Assembly: GCA_020634395.1 (NCBI GenBank)
Contig: JACKBU010000043.1
Location: 1-21,174, forward strand
Length of the DNA: 21,174 bases
Direction of reading: 5' to 3'
DNA from: Ardenticatenaceae bacterium
GTDB taxonomy: Bacteria > Chloroflexota > Anaerolineae > Promineifilales > Promineifilaceae
The position numbers and the translations under genes were made by a program. Numbering within the stretch: the first letter of the stretch is position 1; the number at the start of each line of letters is the position of its first letter. Shown piece after piece: positions 1 through 8,772 of this stretch. Below the pieces are notes generated by a model. That model was not told where the DNA came from. It did not search any database and saw only the letters and a program-made list of their open reading frames with translations.

Positions 1-9
1 GTACGCTTA

Positions 10-40
10 CCCTCCCGGAGGCTTTGAGCCTCCGGGAGGG
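10..40 (-). terminator. Hairpin terminator after the alpha-2-macroglobulin gene
   Basis: A perfect inverted repeat has 13-base arms CCCTCCCGGAGGC (10-22) and GCCTCCGGGAGGG (28-40) around a 5-base loop. It starts 10 bases beyond the TAA stop at 51-53 of the minus-strand gene. No T-run follows on the minus strand within the window, so it could be a transcription terminator of the non-canonical type or a 3'-end stabilising hairpin. Confidence 0.65.
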
Positions 41-50
41 TGGTTAGCGC

Positions 51-3000
51 TTACTCCGTAATCGTAAACAACTGGCCGTCCGTGCGGCCGAACACTTCGG
101 GGAAGTAATCTTCCTGCGCCAGAGCGGGCATCACCTGATATTCGCCGGGGATGTTGGCCTGCATGAAGTAGGTGTATTGATACGTGCCGGCGGGCAAAAA
201 GTCAGCATAGAAGCGGACTTCCTCGTCGCGGTATTCGATGCGGTTAAAGTACCACCAGCCCCAGTAGCCATAACGATCCGGCTGGGCGGTGCGCTCGATG
301 CCGCCGCCCAGCGTGGCCGAATTGGTCTCCAGGCCAGGGTCAATGCCCTCCGCGCCGGCCGGCAGCGGGTCGTGGACCACCGCGTACAACAGGTCGTTGG
401 GCGCAATGATCGTCAGCACCACCCGCACCTGTTCCCCGGCAGCAATGCTGTCGATGGGCAGGCAGGTTTCTGTCTGCGGGTCGCAGGATGCATCGTAATA
501 CGCCCGCTGCACCGTCACGCCCCGGCTGGTAGCCTGCACAGTTTCGGCCGGTATGTAGGCGTTCAGGTACATGTTGTAGTAGAGACGGCCGTCGCCCGAA
601 CCGCGCTCAAAGCTAAAGAAGTTCGTGTCGCCGGGCACAAGCTGCGCCATAGGCACAGACTCGGACACGTTCTCTGTCACGTTGGCTTCCGAGAAGAAAC
701 CGTCGGCATACGGCTGTGTGTTCACCTGCAGCGCCCAGTCATAGTTGGCCGCCAACTCTTGTGTGGCCGCCAGCCAATCCGTCAGGGCCAGGATGGTCCA
801 GGCTGTCTCGTGGCTCGTCGACCAGCGTAAAGCCGTGCGCGCCGTCATCAGCCAGTTGACGGTTTGCGGGGCAAAGGCGGCATCCGGCTGCACACGGGCC
901 AGGGCATCCAAGACGATGGCCGTGCCGCGCACATCGCTGTTCAGGTTGTTCCAATCCTGCTCCGCGTCTTCCCAATGCGCGCCGGTAGCGCTCAAAATCA
1001 CCGCGTCATTCAGGTCGGCCAGCAGCGTGGCCTGGTTCTCCCCGGCGTAGGCGTTGGCCTCGTAGGCCAGCGCCAGGAAGGCTTTGGCATACGGGTCCAG
1101 CAGCCCGCGCTGCTCGGCAAACAGGTTGTCGGCGTCGTCGACGATGTCCTCACCCCGCTCGGCCAGAACGTAGAGGAAGAAGGCCTGCCGGTTGGCCTGC
1201 GCCGGAGAATCCAGTCCTTCTGGATTGCGCAGTTGGCTGCGGATGTAGCGGGTCGCGCCGTTCAGCACGTCGCTTTTCACCCGGTAGCCGGCCTCTTCGG
1301 CCTTGGTCAGCGCCAGCAGTGTGTAGGCGCTGAGCCACGGGTTGCTGTCCGGGCTGTAGCACCAGCCCCAACCGCCATCCTGCTTCACCAACCCTTCCAA
1401 CCCGCTGATGTCACTGGTGATCAGCGCGTCCAGTTCCTTCAGTAACTCGGGTTGATCCAGGCCCAGTTCGGTGATGGCCCGGGCGGTGACCGCGTTGGGC
1501 AGCAGCCGGTCCACGTGGGCGGAGGCGCACTGCGGGCTGTAAAGCTCGTTGTTTTGCGCTTCCAGGGCGTTGATCATGGCTGCGGCCAGGGAGGCGCTTA
1601 GCTCAACATCCACCGATCCGCGCCGCGTGTCGATGGTATCGGGCAGCAGAACGGCTTCCACCTGCCTGCCGGGTTCTTCCAGCACGCCAGAGGTGGCCGT
1701 GGCGTCGGGCGCATCGTAGCGATAGACGGGGATGGTGTTGTCTGGCCCGGTGCCAAAGCTGGGCTTGGTGGCATCGCTGTAGCCGCCGCCCGCCACGCGG
1801 AAGGTGAGATCGGCAAATTCCACGTCGTCGACGGTGACCGGCCAGCGCACCAGGGAACGGCCGTTAGCCGGCACACTCACCGTCTGGTCTTCAAAGCCGG
1901 CCTCCACAAAGCCGTCCGCCTCCAGGCTGACCGTGGCGTCAATCGCCGCGCCGGTCGTGTTGTTGATGATGGCCCCAATCTGTACTTTGTCGCCCACGGT
2001 GAAGAAGCGCGGCGTTACCGGCCGGATGAGCAGGGGCAAACTCACGGTGATGTCCACACTTTCCTGGTCGACTTCCGTGTCGTTATTGACCACTTTGCTG
2101 CTCAGCCGCCAGGTGGTCAGGGTGTCGGGCAGCGGGATTTCTACCGTCGCCTGCCCGCCGCCGTCGGTGAACAGTTTGGCTTCCCAGTAGGCGGTGTCCG
2201 GGAAATCGCGGCGCACGTCGTCTTCTTCGTCGCCCACGGCCCGGCTGAGTGCGGCTTCGGACACATCGCCGCCGCCGCCGCCGCCGCCGCCCAGGAACTC
2301 GATGGGCACTTCAATATCCAGCCCTTCGCCGGTGACCAGCAGGCCGGAGCCGATGCTGCTGTAGAGCGGCTGCTCGGCGTAGAAAGCATCCAGGATGTGC
2401 GGGGCGTTGTCGGGTTTCAGGGTGAGTACGGCCAGGTCTACCAGCGCCAGGGAGAGTTCGGCCTGCGTAGGCTGCCCGGCAAAGTCGGTGACCTGGATGT
2501 CGAAAACGGCCGTGTCACCCGGTTCATACGCCGTTTCGCGCGGGGTCAGGGTCAGGTCCAGCGCCTGCTGCTCCGGCGAGACAGAGAGTTCGACCATGCC
2601 GGTGCGGATGTCGGCGTAGGGGTGGTCGGGGTCGTCGGGATTAACAGGTTTAACGGCCGTGACGCCCACATACACGTTCGGCGCAAAGATGGGCGTGATG
2701 GGAATCTCTAGCACTTCGCTGCTGTTTACCTGCACCACCCGCTGTTCCACCATGTTGCCGCGTTCGATGGTCAACCAGGCGTTGACCGGTTCGGCAAACG
2801 GTGACTGCACCAATATGCGTGCCGTGTCGCCGGGCGCATAGCTTTGTTGATCGGCCACTAACTCCATGACGTAATTACGCGGGGCCGAGCGCCAGCCGGC
2901 ATATTCCGGGTCGATGGCCCAGATGCCGGTCGAGGCCCACTGCTCGCGGCCGGCGCTGTCGGTGTAGGTAGCCACGGCGATGTAAGAGCCGCCATCCTCC

Positions 3001-6000
3001 GGCACAAAGCTGGCTTCTGCCTTACCCTGCGCGTCGGTGGTCACCGTGGTGCTCTCGATTTCTGTATCAATCGGCGTCCAACGGGTGTAGTAGGCGCCGA
3101 AGTCATTGTCCCGTTCGCCTTCCCAATCACGCCGGTAGAACGTGACCGAAACCTCTTGATTGGGTACGGTTTCGCCCGCCCAGTCCACGGTGATCAATTC
3201 TACAGTGGCTTCCTGCCCGGCGTTGACCGAGTAGTCGGCCGGACGCACGCCCACGTAGCCGTCGGCGGCGTGGAAGATAACGCTGGCTCTGCTGGTGACG
3301 GGGAATTCGGCCACGTCATTGACGGACGCTTCTACGGTGACTTTGCGGCTGCCCTCGTCGGCGTCTTGCAGCACGCTGGCGGGGATGGTGATAACCAGAC
3401 GGCCGTTGGCGTCCGTTTTGCCTTCGCCGGAGGTCACCCAGTTGCCGTATGTGCCGCCGCCGCCAAACGACCCATAAGGTCCAACGCTCTCGTAGTTAAA
3501 GCCGGCGCTGTCGCCAAACGAGTAGTATGGCCCATCGATGGTGGGGTAAAAAGCGTCTTCGTAGATAGACCAGTTCACACTCAGGTCGGCCGCCGAGCCG
3601 CCGAAGAAGTATTGGGTTTCCAGCACCACGTCCACGCTTTCACCGCGCAGGGCTTCCGGCTTTTCCGGTGTCATGGTGATCAGGAATTCCGGCTTGCGGT
3701 ATTCGGCTACGCTGAAGGAGCGTATGGTCGACCAGTCTTGCCCCTGCAGGTAGATGCTCAGCGACCCCAGCGGTGCGTCTTCGGGAATGACCCAGTCGCC
3801 GTAAAATGCCCCATCGCTGTCCAGGGTAACGGGTATGGTCACGTCGATGGCGTTATCGCCATAGTAGTTGGCCGGGCCAATTTTCAAGGTGGCTTCGGTC
3901 ATCTCTGGCAGCGAGTAGCGGCCAAAGTCCGGGTCGCGCACGATGCCTTTGTAGTGCACCGTATCCCCCGGCCGATAAATGGGCCGGTCGGTATACAGGT
4001 AGACATACGGCTGGGTAAAGTCGTTGTAGCCATAGCTAATGCCCAGTCGCCACGGTTCAAAGCCGCCGTTCCAGACACTGTTGGCTGCGCCAAACCCGGC
4101 CTGCCCCGGCTCGTTGCTGATCACCGTGACGCCGTTGGATTCGCTGGGCGAACGTTTGTAGCCGATGCGGGCAAAGCCGTTGGCGTCGGTAACGGCCGTG
4201 CCGCTGGGCACGCCGTTCACACTGTAGAGGGTCAGGTTTCTGCCCTGCGCCGGCTGGCCGGAGGCAATGTCCGTGGCCCAAACGTTCACTTCATTGGGCA
4301 TTTCCTTCACCACCAGATTGGTGTCGGCCACCACAAGGATGGTGCGTTGGGTCTGCCAGTAGCGGGAGTCTTCCTTCAGTTCCGGCGCACTGACCGACAG
4401 GAAGTAGATGCCCGTCGGCAGCGTGCCGCCGTCGGCCAGAGACAAGGTTTCCACGCCGTCGCCCTCGTTGGTCACGCTCCAACTGCGCAGGGGATCGATG
4501 TCCGGCTGGTAGTCATAGATGCTGTAGGAATTGTTGAGATAGGTTATCGGCAGCCCGACGTCATAGAGATTGACGGTCATCTGGGGGACACTGCGGTGGA
4601 TGATGTCGACGGCCGTTTCAAAGCTGGTAGAAAGCTGCGCCACCGCGCCAGGCAGGTTAAACGAAGCGATAGGCGAAGCCGGCGGCGTGGTGAACTCAAA
4701 GGTGTAATCCTGGCCCAGCGTGTTGCCGTACACGTCTGCGGCATCCGCCGGCACGGTCACCCGGTAGGTTGTTGAGCGTTCCAGGGGGAAATCCACATAG
4801 ACGGTGTATTCGTCCCACCCGTTAAACGAGTAGCGGGGATTGCTGGGCGCCGGCTCAATCACCAGACGATCTTCCAGCGTGTCCGGGTCCATCGTGGAGG
4901 CGAAATTAACGTTAAAGCCGCGCTGCCACGTTTCGGTCGTCGTTCCGTCTGCGGGCTGCGTGCTGTTCACCCGCGGGAAAGGCACCGTAGTGAACGCTTT
5001 TACCGCCTCTTCCTTCAAGCTGGTGGGGCTGGCCGCCGCCTGAGCGCCGGTTCCCACAATCACCTGATAATCGGTTTCCAACTGTAAAAGATCATTCGGT
5101 TTTAACGTCACTATCCGGTCGCCATCTGACCACTCATACTGCAGGCTTACCTGGGGGGCATCTACGCCGCGTACGGAGATCGCCGGCTGCGTGGAAGCAC
5201 GATCCATGGGCATATTGAAGGTGACGGTCATGGCGGCCGTTGGCGGCACGGGCGATTCCTGCGAATGGTTAGGTTCCCGGCCAATCTCGATGCGCACCAC
5301 TTCCGGCGCGGCCGTGGCGAAACGCCAGGTGTAATCTTCGGCCAGCACTGCGCCGGTTACGTCTTCCAGACCGGCGTTGACCGTAACCTGGTAGCTGGAG
5401 GCGCCGTCAAACGCCACGCTGGGCGTGAAGCGGTAGATGCTGGTGGAGGTCCATTCGCCCTGCCCTTCAACCGGCGGGTTGAAGGTGAGGGGTTGGGGCA
5501 AATCAGCCTGCTGGCCGGTGGTTACCAGCGGGACTACCGGGCGGTTGAACAGCACGGTGATGGTTCCGTCTGCGGCCACGTCGGTCGCGCCGTTCTCAGG
5601 AATTACCTGGCTGACTTCCAGCGCGCCGATGGTTTGCAGGTTAAATTCGGCCGGGGCGCTCATGGCCTGGCCGTTCTGCCCTTTGGCGTTTTCATCTACG
5701 CGCACGCGGTAGGTTTGCTGCCGGGCCAGCTGGTCCTGGGGAGTAAAGATAACGGTGTCCGGGCGCGGCCAGGTGAGGCTGCCGGAAACGGCCGTGTCAT
5801 CGGCGGCGCTTTGCACTTCCAGGGCCTGTTCCACGCTGCTCTGATCCATGGGCTGGTCAAAGCGCAGGGTGATGGCCCCATCCAGCGTCACTTCCTCGCC
5901 TTCAGCGGGGCTGGAGTAGACAACCTGCGGCGCCCAGTCGATGTCGGCCGGGTCGACGGCGGCCGGAGGCTGCGGTGTATTGGTGGGTACGGCCGTTGGC

Positions 6001-6170
6001 TCGTCGGCCGGGGCTGTTGTTGGTTCGCCGGTGGCGTCGGCGGGCAAAACGGCCGTGGGCAGCGCTGTGGGCACTTCTTCTGCTGCATCTTGCCGCCGGC
6101 AGGCCCCCAACACAACCAGCAGCAAGAGGGTAATAAAGAGTAAATAGAACGTAGAACGTGTAGGACGCAT
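51..6170 (-). CDS. Alpha-2-macroglobulin family lipoprotein with N-terminal Ig-like domains and a degenerate thioester site
   Basis: This is a 2039-residue surface protein of the bacterial alpha-2-macroglobulin family, whose members trap or inhibit attacking proteases at the envelope. The ATG at 6168-6170 follows AGGAGA and gives a lipoprotein signal peptide with lipobox LGAC, lipidated Cys24. An earlier in-frame ATG at 6308 lies upstream of the promoter and was not chosen. A Pro/Thr/Ala-rich linker follows to about residue 75, then about four Ig-like (Big_5-type) repeats to about residue 540. The macroglobulin core has the hallmark YTDRPIYRPGDTV near residue 725, a run of eight glycines (1294-1301), the FPDTAYW/FTDGGG region near 1320-1337 and PRFFTVGD near 1385. 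The thioester-type helical domain has DGGWGW. At the thioester site the sequence is C-A-S-A (Cys1548) followed by VDRLLP, where the family has C-x-E-Q followed by xxSRLLP. Cys is kept but the Gln needed for the bond is missing. Bacterial relatives without a thioester (YfaS type) are known. No pbpC partner lies beside it in this window. Family assignment is very secure; inhibition by a thioester-independent route is inference. Confidence 0.95.
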   Translation of the reverse strand: MRPTRSTFYLLFITLLLLVVLGACRRQDAAEEVPTALPTAVLPADATGEPTTAPADEPTAVPTNTPQPPAAVDPADIDWAPQVVYSSPAEGEEVTLDGAITLRFDQPMDQSSVEQALEVQSAADDTAVSGSLTWPRPDTVIFTPQDQLARQQTYRVRVDENAKGQNGQAMSAPAEFNLQTIGALEVSQVIPENGATDVAADGTITVLFNRPVVPLVTTGQQADLPQPLTFNPPVEGQGEWTSTSIYRFTPSVAFDGASSYQVTVNAGLEDVTGAVLAEDYTWRFATAAPEVVRIEIGREPNHSQESPVPPTAAMTVTFNMPMDRASTQPAISVRGVDAPQVSLQYEWSDGDRIVTLKPNDLLQLETDYQVIVGTGAQAAASPTSLKEEAVKAFTTVPFPRVNSTQPADGTTTETWQRGFNVNFASTMDPDTLEDRLVIEPAPSNPRYSFNGWDEYTVYVDFPLERSTTYRVTVPADAADVYGNTLGQDYTFEFTTPPASPIASFNLPGAVAQLSTSFETAVDIIHRSVPQMTVNLYDVGLPITYLNNSYSIYDYQPDIDPLRSWSVTNEGDGVETLSLADGGTLPTGIYFLSVSAPELKEDSRYWQTQRTILVVADTNLVVKEMPNEVNVWATDIASGQPAQGRNLTLYSVNGVPSGTAVTDANGFARIGYKRSPSESNGVTVISNEPGQAGFGAANSVWNGGFEPWRLGISYGYNDFTQPYVYLYTDRPIYRPGDTVHYKGIVRDPDFGRYSLPEMTEATLKIGPANYYGDNAIDVTIPVTLDSDGAFYGDWVIPEDAPLGSLSIYLQGQDWSTIRSFSVAEYRKPEFLITMTPEKPEALRGESVDVVLETQYFFGGSAADLSVNWSIYEDAFYPTIDGPYYSFGDSAGFNYESVGPYGSFGGGGTYGNWVTSGEGKTDANGRLVITIPASVLQDADEGSRKVTVEASVNDVAEFPVTSRASVIFHAADGYVGVRPADYSVNAGQEATVELITVDWAGETVPNQEVSVTFYRRDWEGERDNDFGAYYTRWTPIDTEIESTTVTTDAQGKAEASFVPEDGGSYIAVATYTDSAGREQWASTGIWAIDPEYAGWRSAPRNYVMELVADQQSYAPGDTARILVQSPFAEPVNAWLTIERGNMVEQRVVQVNSSEVLEIPITPIFAPNVYVGVTAVKPVNPDDPDHPYADIRTGMVELSVSPEQQALDLTLTPRETAYEPGDTAVFDIQVTDFAGQPTQAELSLALVDLAVLTLKPDNAPHILDAFYAEQPLYSSIGSGLLVTGEGLDIEVPIEFLGGGGGGGGDVSEAALSRAVGDEEDDVRRDFPDTAYWEAKLFTDGGGQATVEIPLPDTLTTWRLSSKVVNNDTEVDQESVDITVSLPLLIRPVTPRFFTVGDKVQIGAIINNTTGAAIDATVSLEADGFVEAGFEDQTVSVPANGRSLVRWPVTVDDVEFADLTFRVAGGGYSDATKPSFGTGPDNTIPVYRYDAPDATATSGVLEEPGRQVEAVLLPDTIDTRRGSVDVELSASLAAAMINALEAQNNELYSPQCASAHVDRLLPNAVTARAITELGLDQPELLKELDALITSDISGLEGLVKQDGGWGWCYSPDSNPWLSAYTLLALTKAEEAGYRVKSDVLNGATRYIRSQLRNPEGLDSPAQANRQAFFLYVLAERGEDIVDDADNLFAEQRGLLDPYAKAFLALAYEANAYAGENQATLLADLNDAVILSATGAHWEDAEQDWNNLNSDVRGTAIVLDALARVQPDAAFAPQTVNWLMTARTALRWSTSHETAWTILALTDWLAATQELAANYDWALQVNTQPYADGFFSEANVTENVSESVPMAQLVPGDTNFFSFERGSGDGRLYYNMYLNAYIPAETVQATSRGVTVQRAYYDASCDPQTETCLPIDSIAAGEQVRVVLTIIAPNDLLYAVVHDPLPAGAEGIDPGLETNSATLGGGIERTAQPDRYGYWGWWYFNRIEYRDEEVRFYADFLPAGTYQYTYFMQANIPGEYQVMPALAQEDYFPEVFGRTDGQLFTITE
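2268..2291 (-). repeat. (GGC)8 trinucleotide run coding for eight glycines
   Basis: Eight consecutive GGC codons on the minus strand (GCC on the plus) encode Gly1294-1301 of the macroglobulin. Perfect codon-level repetition, rather than mixed Gly codons, makes this a simple sequence repeat prone to slippage in units of one residue. It sits in the flexible stretch just before the FPDTAYW motif, close to where the protease bait region lies in this family. Confidence 0.85.
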
Positions 6171-6243
6171 GTTTTCTCTCCTGGTTTGACAACGAAAGAT
6201 AGTGTGGATGTAAAGCCGCGTTGTGAGTTTCGTCTTACTTTGC

Positions 6244-6271
6244 ACTATAACAAAATCTAAAAGCGTGACAA
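6244..6271 (-). promoter_or_regulatory. Sigma70-like promoter of the alpha-2-macroglobulin gene
   Basis: On the minus strand TTGTCA (6271-6266) is followed by a 16-base spacer and TATAGT (6249-6244), each one mismatch from consensus. The predicted start near 6237 gives a leader of about 67 bases with the AGGAGA ribosome site before the ATG at 6170. Confidence 0.55.
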
Positions 6272-6473
6272 GCCGGCATAGGGCGATGGTGTAAGAGTAG
6301 GATAACAATCGTTTACTTTCGGCCAGTCAGACACAGCATAAACGCCCAGGCGTTTGGTAACCGTTTATCCCGTGTTAGAAGCCAGCGGCAGCGGTCAACT
6401 TCCGGTAAAGCCGGCTACTATCTGTAACGTTCTGCTGTCTCTATTGGTTCCCACAGATGAGATATTCGCCCGG

Positions 6474-6482
6474 TGTTATAAT
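6474..6482 (+). promoter_or_regulatory. Extended -10 promoter of tadA, placed for a leaderless mRNA
   Basis: TGTTATAAT is a perfect extended -10 element (TGN then TATAAT at 6477-6482). No good -35 is seen at 16-18 bases, which is usual for extended -10 promoters. The ATG at 6492 is nine bases after the box, so transcription would begin within a few bases of the start codon. Confidence 0.5.
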
Positions 6483-6491
6483 GGGGCCACC

Positions 6492-7004
6492 ATGGATGAC
6501 CTGTTAACTCAAAAACCTATTCCCGACGATGTGGTCACAGACAGCGACGCCTATTGGATGCGCCTGGCGCTGGCCCAGGCCGAACAGGCCGCAGCTTTGG
6601 GGGAAGTGCCGGTGGGCGCGGTAGCTGTGCTAAACGAGAGCGTGATCGGAACCGGCTTTAATCGCAAGGAAGCGGACCTGGACCCCCTGGCCCACGCCGA
6701 GATGATCGCGCTGAAAGCGGCGGCAACGGCCGTGCACAACTGGCGGCTCATTGGCGTTACCCTCTACTGTACGTTGGAGCCGTGCCCCATGTGCGCCGGA
6801 GCCATGATCCAGGCACGGCTGCCCCGGCTGGTCTATGGGGCGCGGGACACCCGCTTTGGCGCCGATGGCTCCGTGGTCAGCGTCTTGCGCGCCCCGGAAT
6901 TTAACCATCGGGTGGCGATCACGTCTGGGGTGCTGGAAGAGGAAGCGGCCGCTCTGCTGCAGCGTTTTTTCCAGGAGCTGCGGGAGAGGCGGATGAAGGG
7001 GTGA
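6492..7004 (+). CDS. tadA: tRNA-specific adenosine deaminase TadA
   Basis: TadA converts the wobble adenosine A34 to inosine, classically in tRNA-Arg(ACG), so that one tRNA can read several codons. The 170-residue product has the full cytidine/deoxycytidylate deaminase fold signature: H68-A-E70, with Glu70 as proton shuttle, and P97-C98-P-M-C101, where Cys98, Cys101 and His68 hold the catalytic zinc. The stretch GEVPVGAVAVL (37-47) is typical for TadA. The ATG at 6492 was chosen because the fold begins at YWMRLALAQAEQAA and the TATAAT box lies just upstream. A longer reading from 6354 would begin upstream of that promoter. No Shine-Dalgarno sequence precedes the ATG, which fits a leaderless message. 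The first 20 residues are a non-conserved extension, so the true start could be slightly further in. It stands alone, divergent from the macroglobulin gene and convergent with murJ. Confidence 0.95.
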   Translation: MDDLLTQKPIPDDVVTDSDAYWMRLALAQAEQAAALGEVPVGAVAVLNESVIGTGFNRKEADLDPLAHAEMIALKAAATAVHNWRLIGVTLYCTLEPCPMCAGAMIQARLPRLVYGARDTRFGADGSVVSVLRAPEFNHRVAITSGVLEEEAAALLQRFFQELRERRMKG

Positions 7005-7016
7005 TGGGATGAGGGG

Positions 7017-7052
7017 GTGAGAGGGTGAGCAGGTGAGAGGGTGAGCAGGTGA
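7017..7052. repeat. 16-bp tandem repeat between tadA and murJ
   Basis: Two perfect copies of GTGAGAGGGTGAGCAG (7017-7032 and 7033-7048) are followed by a partial third, GTGA. It begins 13 bases after the tadA stop. The purine-rich lead-in (7005-7016) has the same GGGTGA flavour. Its function is unknown. Confidence 0.85.
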
Positions 7053-7062
7053 CGGGTTGTTG

Positions 7063-7110
7063 GCTAACAGCTAACAGCTTACGGCTAACAGCTAAAAGCT
7101 TACAGCTTAC
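7063..7110. repeat. Degenerate GCTAACAGCT/GCTTACAGCT tandem repeat
   Basis: About six 7-8 base units of the type GCTAACA or GCTTAC(A/G) follow one another up to two bases before the murJ stop codon at 7113-7115. It contains repeated AGCT palindromes. It could act as a bidirectional 3'-end structure for the convergent tadA and murJ transcripts; this is inference. Confidence 0.75.
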
Positions 7111-7112
7111 AA

Positions 7113-8735
7113 CTATCTCTTCAGGCGGCGACGGCCGTACTGCACAAACTGGCCCAGCTCTTTTACCCGCAGCGCGGCGCAGGCCAGCAGGTAAACCAGC
7201 CCGCCCACCACCGAACCGACGAGCAGCTGCCACCAGGGGGAAGCCGGGATACGGGTGAGGGTGAAGAGGGTAACGGCCGTCATTATCCCGGCCGCCGCGG
7301 CCATACGCCAGCCGCCGTCCAGCAGCGCTCTACCTTCCAGCCGCCCCATCTTGCGACGCAGCAGCCACAACAACAGCACGACTTCAAAGTAATTAGACAG
7401 GCTAAATCCCAGCGCCAGCCCGCCCAGCGGCAGTAATCCCCGCTGTGGAAACACCTGCTGGCTCAGCCACAAACTCAGCCCGGCCATGATGGCAATCTGC
7501 ACGCCGCCGGCTAAAACCGGCGTCAGCGTATCGCTCAGCGAGTAAAAAGAACGCGCAATGACCTCCAGCATCAGCAGAGCCAGCAGCCCCAGCGACAGGT
7601 AAAACAGCGCCGTCGAGGCATAAACCGTCGATTCGGCGTCGAACAACCCGCGCTCAAACAGCAAGGTGATGATGGGCTGGCTCAGCAGCAGCAGCAGCAC
7701 GGTAATCGGCAGGCCCAAAAAGAGCAGCAGCCGCAGGGAATCGGTGATGATCGTGCGCATATCGTCCAGGGCATGGCGCGCCGCCAGGGTAGACAGCGTA
7801 GGGAAGGCCGCAATGCCCAGCGCAATGCCCAGGATGCCCAAGGGCAGGTTGATGATGCGAAATGCCACGTTGATAGCCGGTAAGCTGCCCAAAGCCATAA
7901 CGGCCGTGCCCGTGAGAAACAAAATAATAAACTTATTGATCTCGCTGAACGACAGCCCCAACACCCGCGGCGCCATCAAGCGCAGCACCTGCATCACCCC
8001 TGGATCGCGCACCCTGATGATAGGGGTGTAGCGGGCTTTCTTTTGCACCAGGCCCGGCAGTTGGATGAGAAAATGCCCTAATGCCCCAATCACTGTGCCG
8101 ATAGCCAGACCCATCGCCTTACCTTGCGTCGGGCCGGCGTCCGGCTGCACCCACAGCACCGCCCCGGCGATGATGCCGAGGTTATAGACAGTGGGCGCCA
8201 GCGCCGGCAGCAAAAAGTGCTGGCGCGCGTTCAGCGCCCCCATGATCACCCCGCTGGCGGCAAAGATGACTGTGGACAGGAGCATCACCCGCATCAACGT
8301 CACGGTCAGCGGCAGCAGCTCCGGGGCCAAGGCGATCTGGTCGGCATAAAAGAACTCGATCAGCGGCGCGGCAAAAATGCCGACCAGCACGGCAATCACG
8401 GCGACGACTACTGTTACCAGGTTGATCACCGAGGAGAACAGTCGCCACGCGCCCGATTCGTCGTCGCGCACGAAGTAGGCGGAGAAGGTGGGAATAAAGG
8501 CCGAACCAATGGCTCCGCCGGCGACAATCAGGAAGATGGCTTCCGGGAAGCGGCTGGCAACGGCGTAGGCATTGGCTTCCAGCGTTTCCGTGCCCAGGTA
8601 GTTCAAGGTGACCATGTCGCGCACCAATCCTACGACGCGGCTGAGCAGCACAGCGGCACCTACGAGGCCGGCGGCCCGGAGCACCTGGGCACGGCCGTTA
8701 TCGGCCGTCTGTATTTCTGTGTCGGTAGGGGACAT
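7113..8735 (-). CDS. murJ: Lipid II flippase MurJ (MviN family)
   Basis: MurJ moves the peptidoglycan precursor lipid II across the cytoplasmic membrane. The 540-residue product is a polytopic protein of the MOP superfamily with about 13-14 hydrophobic segments. The first membrane segment carries LSRVVGLVRD, with Arg33, Arg39 and Asp40 spaced as in the essential R18/R24/D25 of the Escherichia coli enzyme. Arg62 in ASRFPEAIF matches the conserved cavity Arg after the first loop, and AGGAIGSAFIPTFSAYF is a family block. The hydrophilic N-terminus (residues 1-15) is short and variable. No ribosome site lies before the ATG at 8733-8735; instead a TATAAT box is eight bases upstream. It is convergent with tadA and divergent from the GT-C gene. 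Presence of murJ implies a peptidoglycan-type wall precursor pathway. Confidence 0.95.
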   Translation of the reverse strand: MSPTDTEIQTADNGRAQVLRAAGLVGAAVLLSRVVGLVRDMVTLNYLGTETLEANAYAVASRFPEAIFLIVAGGAIGSAFIPTFSAYFVRDDESGAWRLFSSVINLVTVVVAVIAVLVGIFAAPLIEFFYADQIALAPELLPLTVTLMRVMLLSTVIFAASGVIMGALNARQHFLLPALAPTVYNLGIIAGAVLWVQPDAGPTQGKAMGLAIGTVIGALGHFLIQLPGLVQKKARYTPIIRVRDPGVMQVLRLMAPRVLGLSFSEINKFIILFLTGTAVMALGSLPAINVAFRIINLPLGILGIALGIAAFPTLSTLAARHALDDMRTIITDSLRLLLFLGLPITVLLLLLSQPIITLLFERGLFDAESTVYASTALFYLSLGLLALLMLEVIARSFYSLSDTLTPVLAGGVQIAIMAGLSLWLSQQVFPQRGLLPLGGLALGFSLSNYFEVVLLLWLLRRKMGRLEGRALLDGGWRMAAAAGIMTAVTLFTLTRIPASPWWQLLVGSVVGGLVYLLACAALRVKELGQFVQYGRRRLKR

Positions 8736-8743
8736 AGCGGGGG

Positions 8744-8749
8744 ATTATA
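8744..8749 (-). promoter_or_regulatory. -10 box of murJ, placed for a leaderless mRNA
   Basis: A perfect TATAAT on the minus strand (8749-8744) is separated from the murJ ATG by eight bases. No strong -35 hexamer is seen at the right distance. Upstream on the minus strand the T-rich run TTTTTGTTTT (8772-8763) may act as a weak -35 or upstream element. Confidence 0.5.
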
Positions 8750-8772
8750 CGACCAACCCTTTAAAACAAAAA

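Larger units (their letters stand above)
6171..6491. other. Divergent intergenic region between the macroglobulin gene and tadA
   Basis: This stretch of 321 bases carries the macroglobulin promoter and ribosome site on its left side and the tadA -10 box at its right end. I see no credible small gene, repeat or RNA structure in the middle part (about 6272-6470). Confidence 0.6.

Noticed and set aside
3156..4775. Open frame of 539 codons on the plus strand
   Set aside because: It lies wholly antisense to the secure macroglobulin gene, has no recognisable domain or ribosome site, and is expected from the GC-biased codon use of the real gene. The same holds for 5265-6143 and 864-1445.
5944..6072. 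Repeated Thr/Ala/Pro-coding stretch in the macroglobulin as a possible recombination repeat
   Set aside because: It is the ordinary low-complexity linker that follows a lipidated cysteine, without exact tandem units.
6171..6308. N-terminal extension of the macroglobulin to an ATG at 6308
   Set aside because: It would start upstream of the predicted promoter and bury the lipoprotein signal peptide 46 residues inside. The ATG at 6170 has a ribosome site.
6487..6495. GCCACCATGG around the tadA start resembles a eukaryotic Kozak sequence
   Set aside because: The gene context is plainly bacterial and has a bacterial -10 box. The match is a coincidence.
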